The notes under the pieces were generated by a model that was given only the letters and a program-made list of their open reading frames with translations, did no database searches and was not told where the DNA came from. From Oscillospiraceae bacterium (GTDB lineage Bacteria > Bacillota > Clostridia > Saccharofermentanales > Saccharofermentanaceae), in assembly GCA_902764825.1 (NCBI GenBank), contig CACWXL010000001.1, positions 434,001 to 498,000 on the forward strand: a stretch of 64,000 nucleotides of DNA. The letters are read 5' to 3'. Shown here piece after piece: positions 55,078-64,000 of the stretch. A program made the translations under genes and the position numbers. Every line of letters begins with the position of its first letter. The stretch's first letter is position 1.

Positions 55078-55842
55078 TCAGCAGTTCTTGTAGTAGACCT
55101 CGATAAGACCCTTTAAGATGAGTTCCTTATCGCATATGATCTTGTGTTTGCAAAGAGGCGTTACAAGAGACGAATATCTGCCTGTTGCGACGATGACACA
55201 TTCTTCGCCGTATTCTTCTTCGATACGTTCGATCATGCCGTCGATCAGGGCGGCGTTCTGGCAGATAAGACCACTCTTCATGCTGTCAACGGTATTCGTG
55301 CCGATGACTTTCTTAGGTGTCTCAAATGCGATGTTGGGAAGCTGTGACGTTTTGCTGCTCAATGCTTCAGCTGCAATCCCCATACCTGCGCCGATAGATG
55401 TTCCAAGGTAGTTCTTTTCGCTGTCAATGAGCGAGAAAGCTGTCGCGGTGCCCATGTAGATATTGATCTGCGGAACACCGTATTCCTTTATGCCTGCAAC
55501 GGCAGAAACAACGAGATCGCTTCCTAACTGAGCCGGGTTGTCGATCCTGATCTTAAGACCTGTCTTAACGCCCGGGCCTACCACGATCGGAGAGACGTTT
55601 GCAAAGCGCTCGACCGCGGTCTTTATCGTTCCCGTAACGGAAGGAACAACGGAAGAGATTATGGCACCTTCTATATCTTCGAATGAAGCGACATTGAATT
55701 CCAAGGCCGACTTTATGAGCGATGCATACTCCAAGTCGGTGTAGGATCTGTCAGTCGATAAGAGCTCGGTGAAAAGGATCTTGCGGTCCTCAAAACAACC
55801 CAAAAGGATATGTGTGTTTCCGATATCGATTGCAAGTACCAT
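55078..55842 (-). CDS. coaX: Type III pantothenate kinase
   Basis: 254 residues. ASKHA-fold: phosphate-1 loop VLAIDIGNTHILLGCF, IISSVVPSVTGTI, VVGPGVKTGLKIRIDNPAQLGSDLV, GTATAFSLID, GAGMGIAAEALSSKTSQLP and VIATGRYSSLV. It phosphorylates pantothenate as the first step of coenzyme A synthesis, needs a monovalent cation and is not feedback-inhibited by CoA. It follows an ECF transporter substrate-binding gene by 15 bases, which suggests pantothenate uptake and phosphorylation in one operon. Confidence 0.96.
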   Translation of the reverse strand: MVLAIDIGNTHILLGCFEDRKILFTELLSTDRSYTDLEYASLIKSALEFNVASFEDIEGAIISSVVPSVTGTIKTAVERFANVSPIVVGPGVKTGLKIRIDNPAQLGSDLVVSAVAGIKEYGVPQINIYMGTATAFSLIDSEKNYLGTSIGAGMGIAAEALSSKTSQLPNIAFETPKKVIGTNTVDSMKSGLICQNAALIDGMIERIEEEYGEECVIVATGRYSSLVTPLCKHKIICDKELILKGLIEVYYKNC

Positions 55843-55857
55843 AGTTCTCTCCTCCTG

Positions 55858-56475
55858 TTAATCTTCTATGAGTTTTGCCTTGAAGAGTGCCGTTCCGACA
55901 GCGCCTGTGATTATGAACGAAGCGATTGCTTCGAGTACTGCATTGATGCCTACCATTGCTACGAAAAGCGCGAGGAAGCTGAGCTCGGGATTAAGTCCTG
56001 TTGCCTCGCCGACTGTTGACTTGCCGAAGAGAAGGATCAGTGCGCTTACAAAGAAAATAGTATTGAATACTGCTGCCGACAGACCTGTCAGTGAAGATCT
56101 GACGATGACATTCTTTGTGAGCTTTGTGATGAGCTTGAAAATAAGACCTGCGCATAAGCCTGCCAATGCTCTGCATACGACGCACATGATGAATGTAAAG
56201 AACACATTCTTGGATGCCAGATATGTTCCGAAAGCATCCATTCCGAAGCACTGCACAAAGCTCGTAATGCCGAATACCGTTCCCAAAGCCGCACCGGCCC
56301 AGGGACCTTTGGCAAGACTGCCGACTGCAACGGGGATCATGAGGAACGAGATGGAGACGACAACTCCGACTCTGAGATATCCTACGGGAGTAAAAGCCAT
56401 TAAGATGATAAGTCCCGTCAGGATGCCAAGAAGCGCAATGGTCTTGGTCTTTGAATTGCGATTTTGTTTTGACAT
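55858..56475 (-). CDS. ECF transporter substrate-binding (S) subunit, probably for pantothenate
   Basis: 205 residues from ATG 56475, which has AAAGGAGG eight bases upstream; the frame extends to 56520 without support. Five or six transmembrane helices and the S-component pattern: IALLGILTGLIILMAFTPVG, FLMIPVAVGSLAKGPWAGAA, GTVFGITSF, LAGLCAGLIFKLI. S subunits bind a vitamin and pair with a shared energising module (EcfA/A'/T) encoded elsewhere. Co-transcription with coaX makes pantothenate the best guess for the ligand; a folate- or other vitamin-type S subunit cannot be excluded. Confidence 0.85.
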   Translation of the reverse strand: MSKQNRNSKTKTIALLGILTGLIILMAFTPVGYLRVGVVVSISFLMIPVAVGSLAKGPWAGAALGTVFGITSFVQCFGMDAFGTYLASKNVFFTFIMCVVCRALAGLCAGLIFKLITKLTKNVIVRSSLTGLSAAVFNTIFFVSALILLFGKSTVGEATGLNPELSFLALFVAMVGINAVLEAIASFIITGAVGTALFKAKLIED

Positions 56476-56623
56476 AACAAAATCCTCCTTTAAGTTATTA
56501 TTCCTCTTGCGAGGATACAATTACGCGGCGTCCTGCTGTCTTTAAAGACCCTCCGTCAGATTCCATACGGATATCTGCGTTAATAAGGCATCTTAATATA
56601 AAGAAAGCTTTCAGCCGATTGGG

Positions 56624-56653
56624 ATTATACTACAAGGTCCCTGAGTCATTCAA
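56624..56653 (-). promoter_or_regulatory. Promoter of the S-subunit/coaX operon
   Basis: TTGAAT (56648-56653), an 18-base spacer and TATAAT (56624-56629) on the minus strand. The -35 sits in the loop of the neighbouring hairpin at 56634-56666. Confidence 0.5.
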
Positions 56654-56666
56654 ACCCAGGGACCTT
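56634..56666 (-). terminator. Hairpin downstream of the heptad-repeat gene
   Basis: A 10-base perfect stem AAGGTCCCTG / CAGGGACCTT with a 13-base loop. On the minus strand it follows the stop of the gene ending at 56698, but only TTGT follows the stem; the T6 tract is on the plus strand. Weak or bidirectional terminator. Confidence 0.5.
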
Positions 56667-56697
56667 TTTTCATTCATATGAACAAAACCGTTTCTGA

Positions 56698-58926
56698 TCA
56701 GGCTTCAGACTTTATCTCCTCTGTACGGTAGATCAGCTTAACTTCGCCATCCATATCATCACTGATTCCGGAGAAACTCTTATACTTTTTCGATACATCG
56801 ACAGTGGCCTTCAAACGGTCTAAAGTATTGCCAATATCACCGTCAACGAGGTCTACGATCTTGCTTATGCCCTCTTTATTAAGCTTATCCAGACCGTCAG
56901 AAAGCTTCATGGAACCGTCCTTAAGTTTCGACACACCGTCAACCAGGGCAGGAACACCGTCTTTAATCTTAAGCGAGCCATCGTAGAGCTGGGCTGAACC
57001 GCTCTTAAGCTTCTCAGTTCCGGCTTTAAGTTCCGTTGCTCCTGATGACAGTTTTGATGCGCCCTTTGCTGCTGAATCTACTCCATCGGTATATGCGATA
57101 ACACCAAGGTAGAATGCATTGAAACTGTCAAGAGAGGTCTTAACAGAAATGATCTGCTTTGATCCTTCGGAAGCTTCTTTGAGCTTATTCTGTACAGCAT
57201 CTGATGCCATGTTATCGGCAATTGCCTTTTTGATCTGAATCTCAACATTGTCAGAGATTGTCTTTTTGACAGCGTCAGACTTCATCTGATCCTCAACTGC
57301 AGCATCGATAGCAGAAACGATCTCATCTGCGGACATCTTTTCTTTGACCATGCCGTCGATCTTTGCCGTGATCTCATCAGATGACATCTTAGCTTCGATA
57401 GCAGCATCGATCTGAGATTGTACTTCTTCAGTTATATTACCTGCTTCAACTGCAGCATCGTATTCTTCCTTGCTCATTCCCAAAGAAGCTTCGATAACGC
57501 CTGCCGTAACCTGGGTTCTTATGCCGGCTTCCACACCTGAAGCAACTTTCTCTTTTGTTGCCTGTGTAACTTTTGTTTTAACCTGGTCTTCAACAGTCTC
57601 CGTTACCTTTTCAGTGATCTTATCCCTGTTGGCTTCGACCGCCTTGCTTACAGAATCAAGGGCCTGGTTATAAACATTCGTCTCATCTAAAGAATCGATA
57701 ACCTTATTCAGCACCTGTGAATAATTGGAGATAGTGAGCTTCGGAATTGATATTCCGGCTGCCTGTATCTGCTTTGTTGCAGTATCAAGAAGCGAATTGA
57801 ATACCTGCTTTGCTCCGCCTGTAAGATCATCGCTCTTTGAAGATAAAGTATTGAGGCCATTTGAAAGCTCGCTTATACCGGACTTGATCTTCCCTGCACC
57901 GTCATCAAGCGATGCTGCGCCGTCTCTTAACTCTTTTGCTCCCTCAGCAAGCTTATCGATGCCGTCAACAAGTTCTTTTGATTTACTGAGCAAAGTATCC
58001 AATCCGCCATAAAGCTTTGAAGAACCGTCTAAAAGCTTATCCATTGCATCTGTGAGGCTTTTCATCGAATCTTTGACTTCGTCTTCATTGAGCTTATCTG
58101 CATCAAGCTCATTGAAAAGATCGTTAGTCGCGATGGTTACTGTCATACCAAGGCTGAAATCTTTAACATCCGCTGTGATCTCGACATAATCAGGAATCTC
58201 GAGCTTATCTTTGCTGATAGCAAGATTATCCTGAAGGCCGGGGAATGCAAGGCCTGCTACAACAGTCCTTGTTCCGTCATTTACCACCTTGCCGTTCGTG
58301 ACTTCCACATTGCTGAACTTATCGTCATCCAGTTCGATTCCGGTAAGCATTGCAAAAGGCACATATATTTTCTCTTTCTTTCCGCCGATATCGACCATCT
58401 CATACTGGTTGTTCTTATAGTCGAATCTGATAGTTACCCTGCCACTCTTTCCTGCAATCTCTTTTGCTGACATAGTCTTACCGTCAAGCTTATATGAAAC
58501 GCTGACATCAACAGGGAGTGCTTTTGTCGTGCTTCCCTGATAGTAGATATCGTTACCTTCGGCATCCCACACTTTCATGTGATCTCCGTTTATAGAATAC
58601 GTTTCGTTGCCTTTAACATTCTTGATGTCGGTAAGTTTTGTATCGTCGATGATCTCATTATCGGCTTTTGCATTCTTTATCCAATCGCTGACGATTACTT
58701 TTTTGACTGTTCCGTCAGAATTAGCGAGAACATAAACAGTCTCATCCTTAATGTTAACATCAGCTGTCTTTGAAGGTGTTTTCACATCTTCCTGAACAGG
58801 TTCACTTACCTCAGGTTCCAATAAAGGTTCCTCATCTTTTGTCTTGGCATAGCATATTCCTGCTACACCGAAACATACCGATAAACAAACACCAAGAGCT
58901 ACCGCTTTTTCAGCCAACTTATCCAT
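56698..58926 (-). CDS. Exported heptad-repeat protein paired with MMPL transporter
   Basis: 742 residues. An N-terminal signal or anchor helix (KAVALGVCLSVCFGVAGICYA) is followed by an acidic linker. A beta-rich domain spans about 55-280. Two blocks of x-L-x-x-G heptads lie at about 295-395 (SKLYGGLDTLL, KLAEGAKELRDGAASLDDGA) and about 625-715 (GASKLSSGATELKAGTEKLK, KLKDGSMKLSDGLDKL), like YhgE/Pip-type proteins. Between them is a long helical region with repeated (V/I)xxQ(M/I)KSD-type segments. There is no C-terminal membrane domain. It overlaps the MMPL gene by 8 bases. Probably an extracytoplasmic partner of the transporter that spans the cell wall; the cargo is unknown. Confidence 0.78.
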   Translation of the reverse strand: MDKLAEKAVALGVCLSVCFGVAGICYAKTKDEEPLLEPEVSEPVQEDVKTPSKTADVNIKDETVYVLANSDGTVKKVIVSDWIKNAKADNEIIDDTKLTDIKNVKGNETYSINGDHMKVWDAEGNDIYYQGSTTKALPVDVSVSYKLDGKTMSAKEIAGKSGRVTIRFDYKNNQYEMVDIGGKKEKIYVPFAMLTGIELDDDKFSNVEVTNGKVVNDGTRTVVAGLAFPGLQDNLAISKDKLEIPDYVEITADVKDFSLGMTVTIATNDLFNELDADKLNEDEVKDSMKSLTDAMDKLLDGSSKLYGGLDTLLSKSKELVDGIDKLAEGAKELRDGAASLDDGAGKIKSGISELSNGLNTLSSKSDDLTGGAKQVFNSLLDTATKQIQAAGISIPKLTISNYSQVLNKVIDSLDETNVYNQALDSVSKAVEANRDKITEKVTETVEDQVKTKVTQATKEKVASGVEAGIRTQVTAGVIEASLGMSKEEYDAAVEAGNITEEVQSQIDAAIEAKMSSDEITAKIDGMVKEKMSADEIVSAIDAAVEDQMKSDAVKKTISDNVEIQIKKAIADNMASDAVQNKLKEASEGSKQIISVKTSLDSFNAFYLGVIAYTDGVDSAAKGASKLSSGATELKAGTEKLKSGSAQLYDGSLKIKDGVPALVDGVSKLKDGSMKLSDGLDKLNKEGISKIVDLVDGDIGNTLDRLKATVDVSKKYKSFSGISDDMDGEVKLIYRTEEIKSEA

Positions 58927-61024
58927 GAATTAATGCCTCCTTAGCTTTTTTAACACTTTTGATATGAGTCATTCCGACCGTCGTTTTGCATATGACACCG
59001 TCAAAGAGCATGAACATTGCAGGCAAAGCAAAGATTACTAGCAGCATGCTTATAACCGCGCCTCTTGCCATCAGCATGCACATCGAGCTGATCATCTCGA
59101 TGTCGGAATACAAAGCTACTCCGAACGTTGCTGCGAAAAGTCCCATTCCCGATACGATGATCGAAGGTATCGATGTATAAAGCGCAGTCCAGACAGACTC
59201 CTTTTTGTCATGTCCTGCGATCCTTTCGGTCTTATATCTTGTCGTCATTAAGATCGCATAGTCGACAGTCGCACCGAGCTGGATCGTGCTGATGCAGATA
59301 GGGGTAATAAATGCCATGCTCTGTCCCAGATAATGCGGAAGTCCAAGATTGATGAATATTCCGAGCTCGATGACGGAAATCAGGATCAAGGGCAGAGAAA
59401 TACTCTTTTCGACAAACAGGATGATCAGGAAAATTGCAAGGACTGAAACTGCAGTTACGACCTTGAAGTCGCGGTCAGTAGTCTCGATCATATCCTTTGT
59501 GCAAGGGCCCTCGCCAATGACAAGTCCATTGCTGTCGTATTTCTTTACTATTCCGTTGATAACATCGATCTGGCTGTTGATCTCATCAGTCGCTACGCCG
59601 TATTCGGAGCCTATCAGCATCAACTCCCAATTCTCGCTCTTAAGCGCTGATGTTAGCCTGTCAGGAATCAGATCTTCCGGTATTCTTGATCCTATGAGCG
59701 ACTCCAGGCTCAGCACATACTTAACACCATTAACGCTCTTTATCTGTTCTGTCATGGAACGCACACTGTCAGCTTCCAGATCGGATCTTACGAGAACCAT
59801 GTGCGTTGCGCCCACACCATACTCTTCATTGAGCTTTGTCGTGGATATGATGTAATTCATATCTTCCGGCAGTGTCTCTGCTATGTTGTAATAGACTTCT
59901 TTGTTCGCTTTTCTATAACCATAGTAAGCAGGTGTGATAAGGACCGCAAAGATTATCAGGAATGCCGGGAAGATCTTGATCAGCTTTTTCGAAAAAGACT
60001 TCGAATCAGGAATAAGCGATCTGTGTCTTGTCTTTTGAAGGGGCTTATCGAAAATAAGGATCAGGGACGGCAGCAAAGTTACGCAGCCTATAACTCCGAG
60101 GACAACACCCTTAGCCATTACAATACCCAAGTCTCTTCCCAATGTGAAAGTCATGAAGCACAATGCTACAAAGCCCGCTATAGTAGTGACGGAACTTCCT
60201 ACAACGCTTGTAAGAGTTTTCCTGATAGCAAGAGCCATAGCTTCCTTGTGATCGTCATTAGTCGCAAGCTCCTCGTTATAGCTGTGCCAGAGGAATATCG
60301 AGTAGTCCATTGTAACTGCCAGCTGCAAGACTGCAGACAATGCTTTTGTGATATAAGAGATCTCTCCAAGGAAATAGTTTGATCCCATATTCATCAATAT
60401 CATCGCACCGATAGATGCCAGGAACACAAAAGGCACGAGCCAGCTGTCCAGGAAAAGAAGCATTGCAACGCATGATAGTGCAACAGCAAGACCTACATAA
60501 ATAGGCTCTTCTTTTTCACACAGATCCTTAAGATCGACAACGAGCGCAGTCATGCCTGATATAAAGCACTGCTCTCCGCAGACCTTTCTGATCTCCTTAA
60601 CAGCTGTCATCGTGCGGTCATCAGACGTGCCCGTGTCAAAGAACACAGCCATCATCGTTGAGTTCCCGCTGTTAAATGCTTTATAAATGTCTTCAGGCAG
60701 AAATTCTTTCGGCATGGAAAGATCAGCGACAGAATCGTACCAGAGAACAGTGTCAACATGTTCGATCTTTTCGACTTTTTCTTTAAGGGCAGCTACATCC
60801 TTATCAGGCATATTCTCGAAAATAAGGAACGTAAAAGCGCCCTTGTTGAAGTCTTTGAGCAGTTCATTCTGGCCCTTTACCGTCTCCATGTCTGAAGGCA
60901 GATAAGTGAGCATGTCGTAATTGACTCTGGTCTTTACCATGCCGATAACTGACGGCACCATGAGGATCAAAGCCAGTATCAGTATTGCAATACGGCTTTT
61001 AACAACTCCCCTTGAAAACTTCAT
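58919..61024 (-). CDS. MMPL/RND-family transporter
   Basis: 701 residues. Two RND half-modules, each with one transmembrane helix, an extracytoplasmic domain (about 35-165 and about 385-505) and five more helices. Conserved membrane motifs are SAVLQLAVTMDYSIFLWHSY and IQLGATVDYAILMTTRYKTE, carrying the proton-relay Asp-Tyr pairs. Members export lipids, siderophores or peptides using the proton gradient; in Bacillota many are of unknown cargo. It sits between an HdeD-like gene and the overlapping heptad-repeat gene. There is no periplasmic adaptor, as expected for a Gram-positive. Confidence 0.92.
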   Translation of the reverse strand: MKFSRGVVKSRIAILILALILMVPSVIGMVKTRVNYDMLTYLPSDMETVKGQNELLKDFNKGAFTFLIFENMPDKDVAALKEKVEKIEHVDTVLWYDSVADLSMPKEFLPEDIYKAFNSGNSTMMAVFFDTGTSDDRTMTAVKEIRKVCGEQCFISGMTALVVDLKDLCEKEEPIYVGLAVALSCVAMLLFLDSWLVPFVFLASIGAMILMNMGSNYFLGEISYITKALSAVLQLAVTMDYSIFLWHSYNEELATNDDHKEAMALAIRKTLTSVVGSSVTTIAGFVALCFMTFTLGRDLGIVMAKGVVLGVIGCVTLLPSLILIFDKPLQKTRHRSLIPDSKSFSKKLIKIFPAFLIIFAVLITPAYYGYRKANKEVYYNIAETLPEDMNYIISTTKLNEEYGVGATHMVLVRSDLEADSVRSMTEQIKSVNGVKYVLSLESLIGSRIPEDLIPDRLTSALKSENWELMLIGSEYGVATDEINSQIDVINGIVKKYDSNGLVIGEGPCTKDMIETTDRDFKVVTAVSVLAIFLIILFVEKSISLPLILISVIELGIFINLGLPHYLGQSMAFITPICISTIQLGATVDYAILMTTRYKTERIAGHDKKESVWTALYTSIPSIIVSGMGLFAATFGVALYSDIEMISSMCMLMARGAVISMLLVIFALPAMFMLFDGVICKTTVGMTHIKSVKKAKEALIHG

Positions 61025-61040
61025 TTTTATATACTTCCTT

Positions 61041-61634
61041 TCAATAGTTTTCCATATCAGCCAGTTCTGATCTCTGGTTCTTTACGATCTTTACCATGCT
61101 TAGAGCAACGCTAATGTTAAGAAGCCCCTCAATAAGAAAAGCTGTGCCGGTTATCATTACCATGATGCTCATGGCTTCTGCGGGTCTTCCAACGAGAAGG
61201 ATCCCCATGATCCCTGCTATGCATGAAAAGAGCGCTGTAAGCCACCACTCTCTTATGCCGAACCTCTTTGCTTCAAGAGAGATACCGATCTTGAAAAGAG
61301 CGTTAATGATGACGCATACGCCGCCTGTTATGCTTACAAAGCTCATGACATCGCCGGGTTTAAATATTGTGATGACTCCTAAGATGATAAGAAGGATCCC
61401 GAACTGAAGATCATACTGGAAAGCCAGTCTGAACAGATCTTTTGAGAAATAACCGATAAGCTTTATAACTCCGAAAACGATCATTGAAAGTCCTGCGAAA
61501 AGGCCGATTGCTTCAACAGAAATACCAGGCTTTAACAGCATTAAGATGCCTGCAATGCAGAATAAAACGGACATAAAGATATATCCGTATTTTGCTATCC
61601 TGATCGATGTAACTGAACGTGTATGCATCATCAT
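61041..61634 (-). CDS. HdeD/DUF308-family membrane protein
   Basis: 197 residues. Six transmembrane helices in pairs, with the DUF308 pattern GILMLLKPGISVEAIGLFAG, LQFGILLIILGVITIFKPGD and GILLVGRPAEAMSIMVMITG. HdeD is an acid-resistance membrane protein in enterics; elsewhere the role is unknown. It is 16 bases ahead of the MMPL gene and leads that operon. Three in-frame ATGs directly follow AAAGGAGGA; the exact start is ambiguous by one or two codons. A perfect terminator palindrome separates it from the upstream TetR gene. Confidence 0.88.
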   Translation of the reverse strand: MMMHTRSVTSIRIAKYGYIFMSVLFCIAGILMLLKPGISVEAIGLFAGLSMIVFGVIKLIGYFSKDLFRLAFQYDLQFGILLIILGVITIFKPGDVMSFVSITGGVCVIINALFKIGISLEAKRFGIREWWLTALFSCIAGIMGILLVGRPAEAMSIMVMITGTAFLIEGLLNISVALSMVKIVKNQRSELADMENY

Positions 61635-61709
61635 TCCTCCTTTTCATCCAAAGGATACCCATGAGAGGAAATGATTAACACGGACAATACCTGCGCCCAT
61701 GAATAAAAA

Positions 61710-61735
61710 TTAGGCACGGGACGTCCCGTGCCTAA
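61710..61735 (-). terminator. Terminator after the TetR gene
   Basis: A perfect 26-base palindrome TTAGGCACGGGAC / GTCCCGTGCCTAA followed on the minus strand by TTTTTATTC. It closes the ATP synthase-TetR transcript and insulates the MMPL operon. Confidence 0.85.
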
Positions 61736-61758
61736 AGAGTTGATTTTATATTTGATTA

Positions 61759-62313
61759 TTAATCCTGGAGTCCCTTTGCAATTTCCGGTGCAAGGTCTTT
61801 TCGCATTACAAGGATCTTTCTGAATTCCTGTGCATATTCTTCTTTCATACCCTTATTGAGCCACTCTATTACAAGTCCAAAGCATACACACTTATAGTAA
61901 TCTGTTAAGGTCTGTCTGCTGCTTTCACCGATACTTGTACCGGAAACTGCCATTTCAATATAGCTCCGGACCAGATACTCGCTGACTTCCATAAGATAGT
62001 TCTCGAACATCTCTCTGTTAACAGACTTAAATATATGCATGATCGCGCGTTTATGCTGCGAAGCAAACTCGATCAGCGCATCATAACACTCTACGATCGA
62101 TTTTACGGATGGATACTTTTTGATTATTCCTTCAGCATCTTCTTTAACTATCTCTTCGATGAGGTCAGGAAGGTCATGATAATGATAATAGAACGAATTA
62201 CGGTTGATGCCGCACTTTTCGACAATATCCTTTATCGTAATATCTGACAGAGGATGTTCTTCCAAAAGTTCTACAAATGTTTCTTTTATAGCCTTTTTCG
62301 TAAAGTTAGCCAT
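61759..62313 (-). CDS. TetR-family transcriptional regulator
   Basis: 184 residues. N-terminal helix-turn-helix (about 5-50: KKAIKETFVELLEEHPLSDI, DIVEKCGINRNSFYYHYHDL) and a helical ligand-binding domain. Its position next to the HdeD-MMPL-heptad operon suggests that it represses those genes. It starts 6 bases after the atpC stop, with GGGAG in the end of atpC as ribosome site and no promoter of its own visible, so it is probably read from the ATP synthase operon. No operator could be recognised upstream of the HdeD gene. Confidence 0.92.
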   Translation of the reverse strand: MANFTKKAIKETFVELLEEHPLSDITIKDIVEKCGINRNSFYYHYHDLPDLIEEIVKEDAEGIIKKYPSVKSIVECYDALIEFASQHKRAIMHIFKSVNREMFENYLMEVSEYLVRSYIEMAVSGTSIGESSRQTLTDYYKCVCFGLVIEWLNKGMKEEYAQEFRKILVMRKDLAPEIAKGLQD

Positions 62314-62319
62314 CTTGTT

Positions 62320-62592
62320 TTACTCCCATGACCTGACCATAAGAAGGACTTCTTTAGAAGTTACACGGAGCATGCCCTCGCTTATCATACCTTCAACATC
62401 GTCAAATCCGTCAGCGCTTTTATCGTCCGAAGAAACAACAGTACATTTTCCGGGTTTAACAGGTGTGACAAAAGGAATATGTCCGGCAAAGACTGCCAGG
62501 TCTCCTTCTGCTCCGCGCAGATAAAGGCCCGCTACATCTTTGTCCATGACTGTTCCTTCCGGAGTCAGTATCTTGAGTCTGAATTTCTCCAT
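62320..62592 (-). CDS. atpC: ATP synthase epsilon subunit lacking the C-terminal domain
   Basis: 90 residues, against about 130-140 usual. The complete N-terminal beta-sandwich is present (FRLKILTPEGTVMDKDVAGL, GDLAVFAGHIPFVTPVKPGK, EGMLRVTSKEVLLMV), and the protein stops where the two-helix C-terminal domain should begin. Nothing resembling those helices appears downstream, where TetR starts at once, so this is a genuine short form rather than a frameshift. The epsilon C-terminal helices inhibit ATP hydrolysis, so that control is expected to be absent. Gap to atpD is 20 bases. Confidence 0.88.
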   Translation of the reverse strand: MEKFRLKILTPEGTVMDKDVAGLYLRGAEGDLAVFAGHIPFVTPVKPGKCTVVSSDDKSADGFDDVEGMISEGMLRVTSKEVLLMVRSWE

Positions 62593-62612
62593 TTAAGCTG
62601 CTTACTCCGTCA

Positions 62613-64000
<1,388 letters not shown>

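Noticed and set aside
56476..56697. Possible riboswitch upstream of the S-subunit/coaX genes
   Set aside because: No recognisable aptamer consensus; the only structure is the hairpin at 56634-56666, which lies upstream of and around the promoter, not in the leader.
62300..62600. Frameshift explanation for the short atpC
   Set aside because: The frames after the stop show no epsilon-type helices; they read directly into TetR, so a true short gene is more likely.

Overview
The window is a compact, mostly minus-strand stretch of a Bacillota chromosome, most likely Clostridia. Evidence: a ribosomal protein L27 with the cleavable N-terminal extension plus its Prp protease, the sepF-ylmE division pair, MutS2 with Smr, CoaX, a FabT-like MarR regulator, ECF-type vitamin uptake and sigma-A promoters of Bacillus/Clostridium type. 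A gut or rumen lineage is a guess from the glycan-sensing and BspA-like genes. No rRNA, tRNA, CRISPR array or intact insertion sequence was seen. No gap between genes exceeds about 260 bases.

Layout. (1) 1-13.2 kb: one promoter near 13.18 kb appears to drive a signalling operon read leftwards: a DUF47/PhoU-like protein, a cytoplasmic GH16-like/CBM-like/LacI-like/GGDEF fusion, a second LacI-like/GGDEF cyclase, a multi-pass membrane protein, a histidine kinase and a NarL-type regulator. Then, 34 bases on, comes a large secreted BspA-like leucine-rich-repeat protein that leaves the window. (2) 13.2-18.2 kb: sepF, yggS/ylmE, an HlyD-like membrane protein and a methionine gamma-lyase-like enzyme. 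(3) 18.2-24.7 kb: lipid kinase, acyl carrier protein, FabT-like regulator, CPBP protease, mutS2, pfkA. (4) 24.7-26.6 kb: an AT-rich accessory module of a YhcG-type nuclease, an unknown protein and a divergent XRE regulator, with two overlapping promoters and two identical operators. (5) 26.6-35.4 kb: sirtuin, dnaE, uvrB (with a LexA-like box), then a PfkB kinase, an AlkD-like repair protein and a PAP2-related protein. (6) 35.4-41.7 kb: obg-rpmA-prp-rplU, an unknown membrane protein, murC, ybaK. (7) 41.7-45.3 kb: a VOC protein and an ECF sigma/anti-sigma/DUF4097 operon. (8) 45.3-51.3 kb: prmC, DUF1385, rpmE, rho with a large low-complexity insertion, mreB. (9) 51.3-56.7 kb: leuS, a lone AAA ATPase, a nuclease/transposase relic, and coaX with an ECF substrate-binding subunit. 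(10) 56.7-64 kb: a heptad-repeat exported protein with an MMPL transporter and an HdeD-like protein, a TetR regulator, and the end of the ATP synthase operon (atpC without its C-terminal domain; atpD cut by the window edge).

The most unusual system is the signalling operon. A GH16 fold with the catalytic nucleophile changed from Glu to Gln, and no export signal, is fused to a LacI-type sugar-binding domain and a diguanylate cyclase. It sits in a row with a second cyclase, a three-part two-component system and a surface adhesin. I infer a cytoplasmic glycan-sensing route to cyclic-di-GMP that may control attachment.
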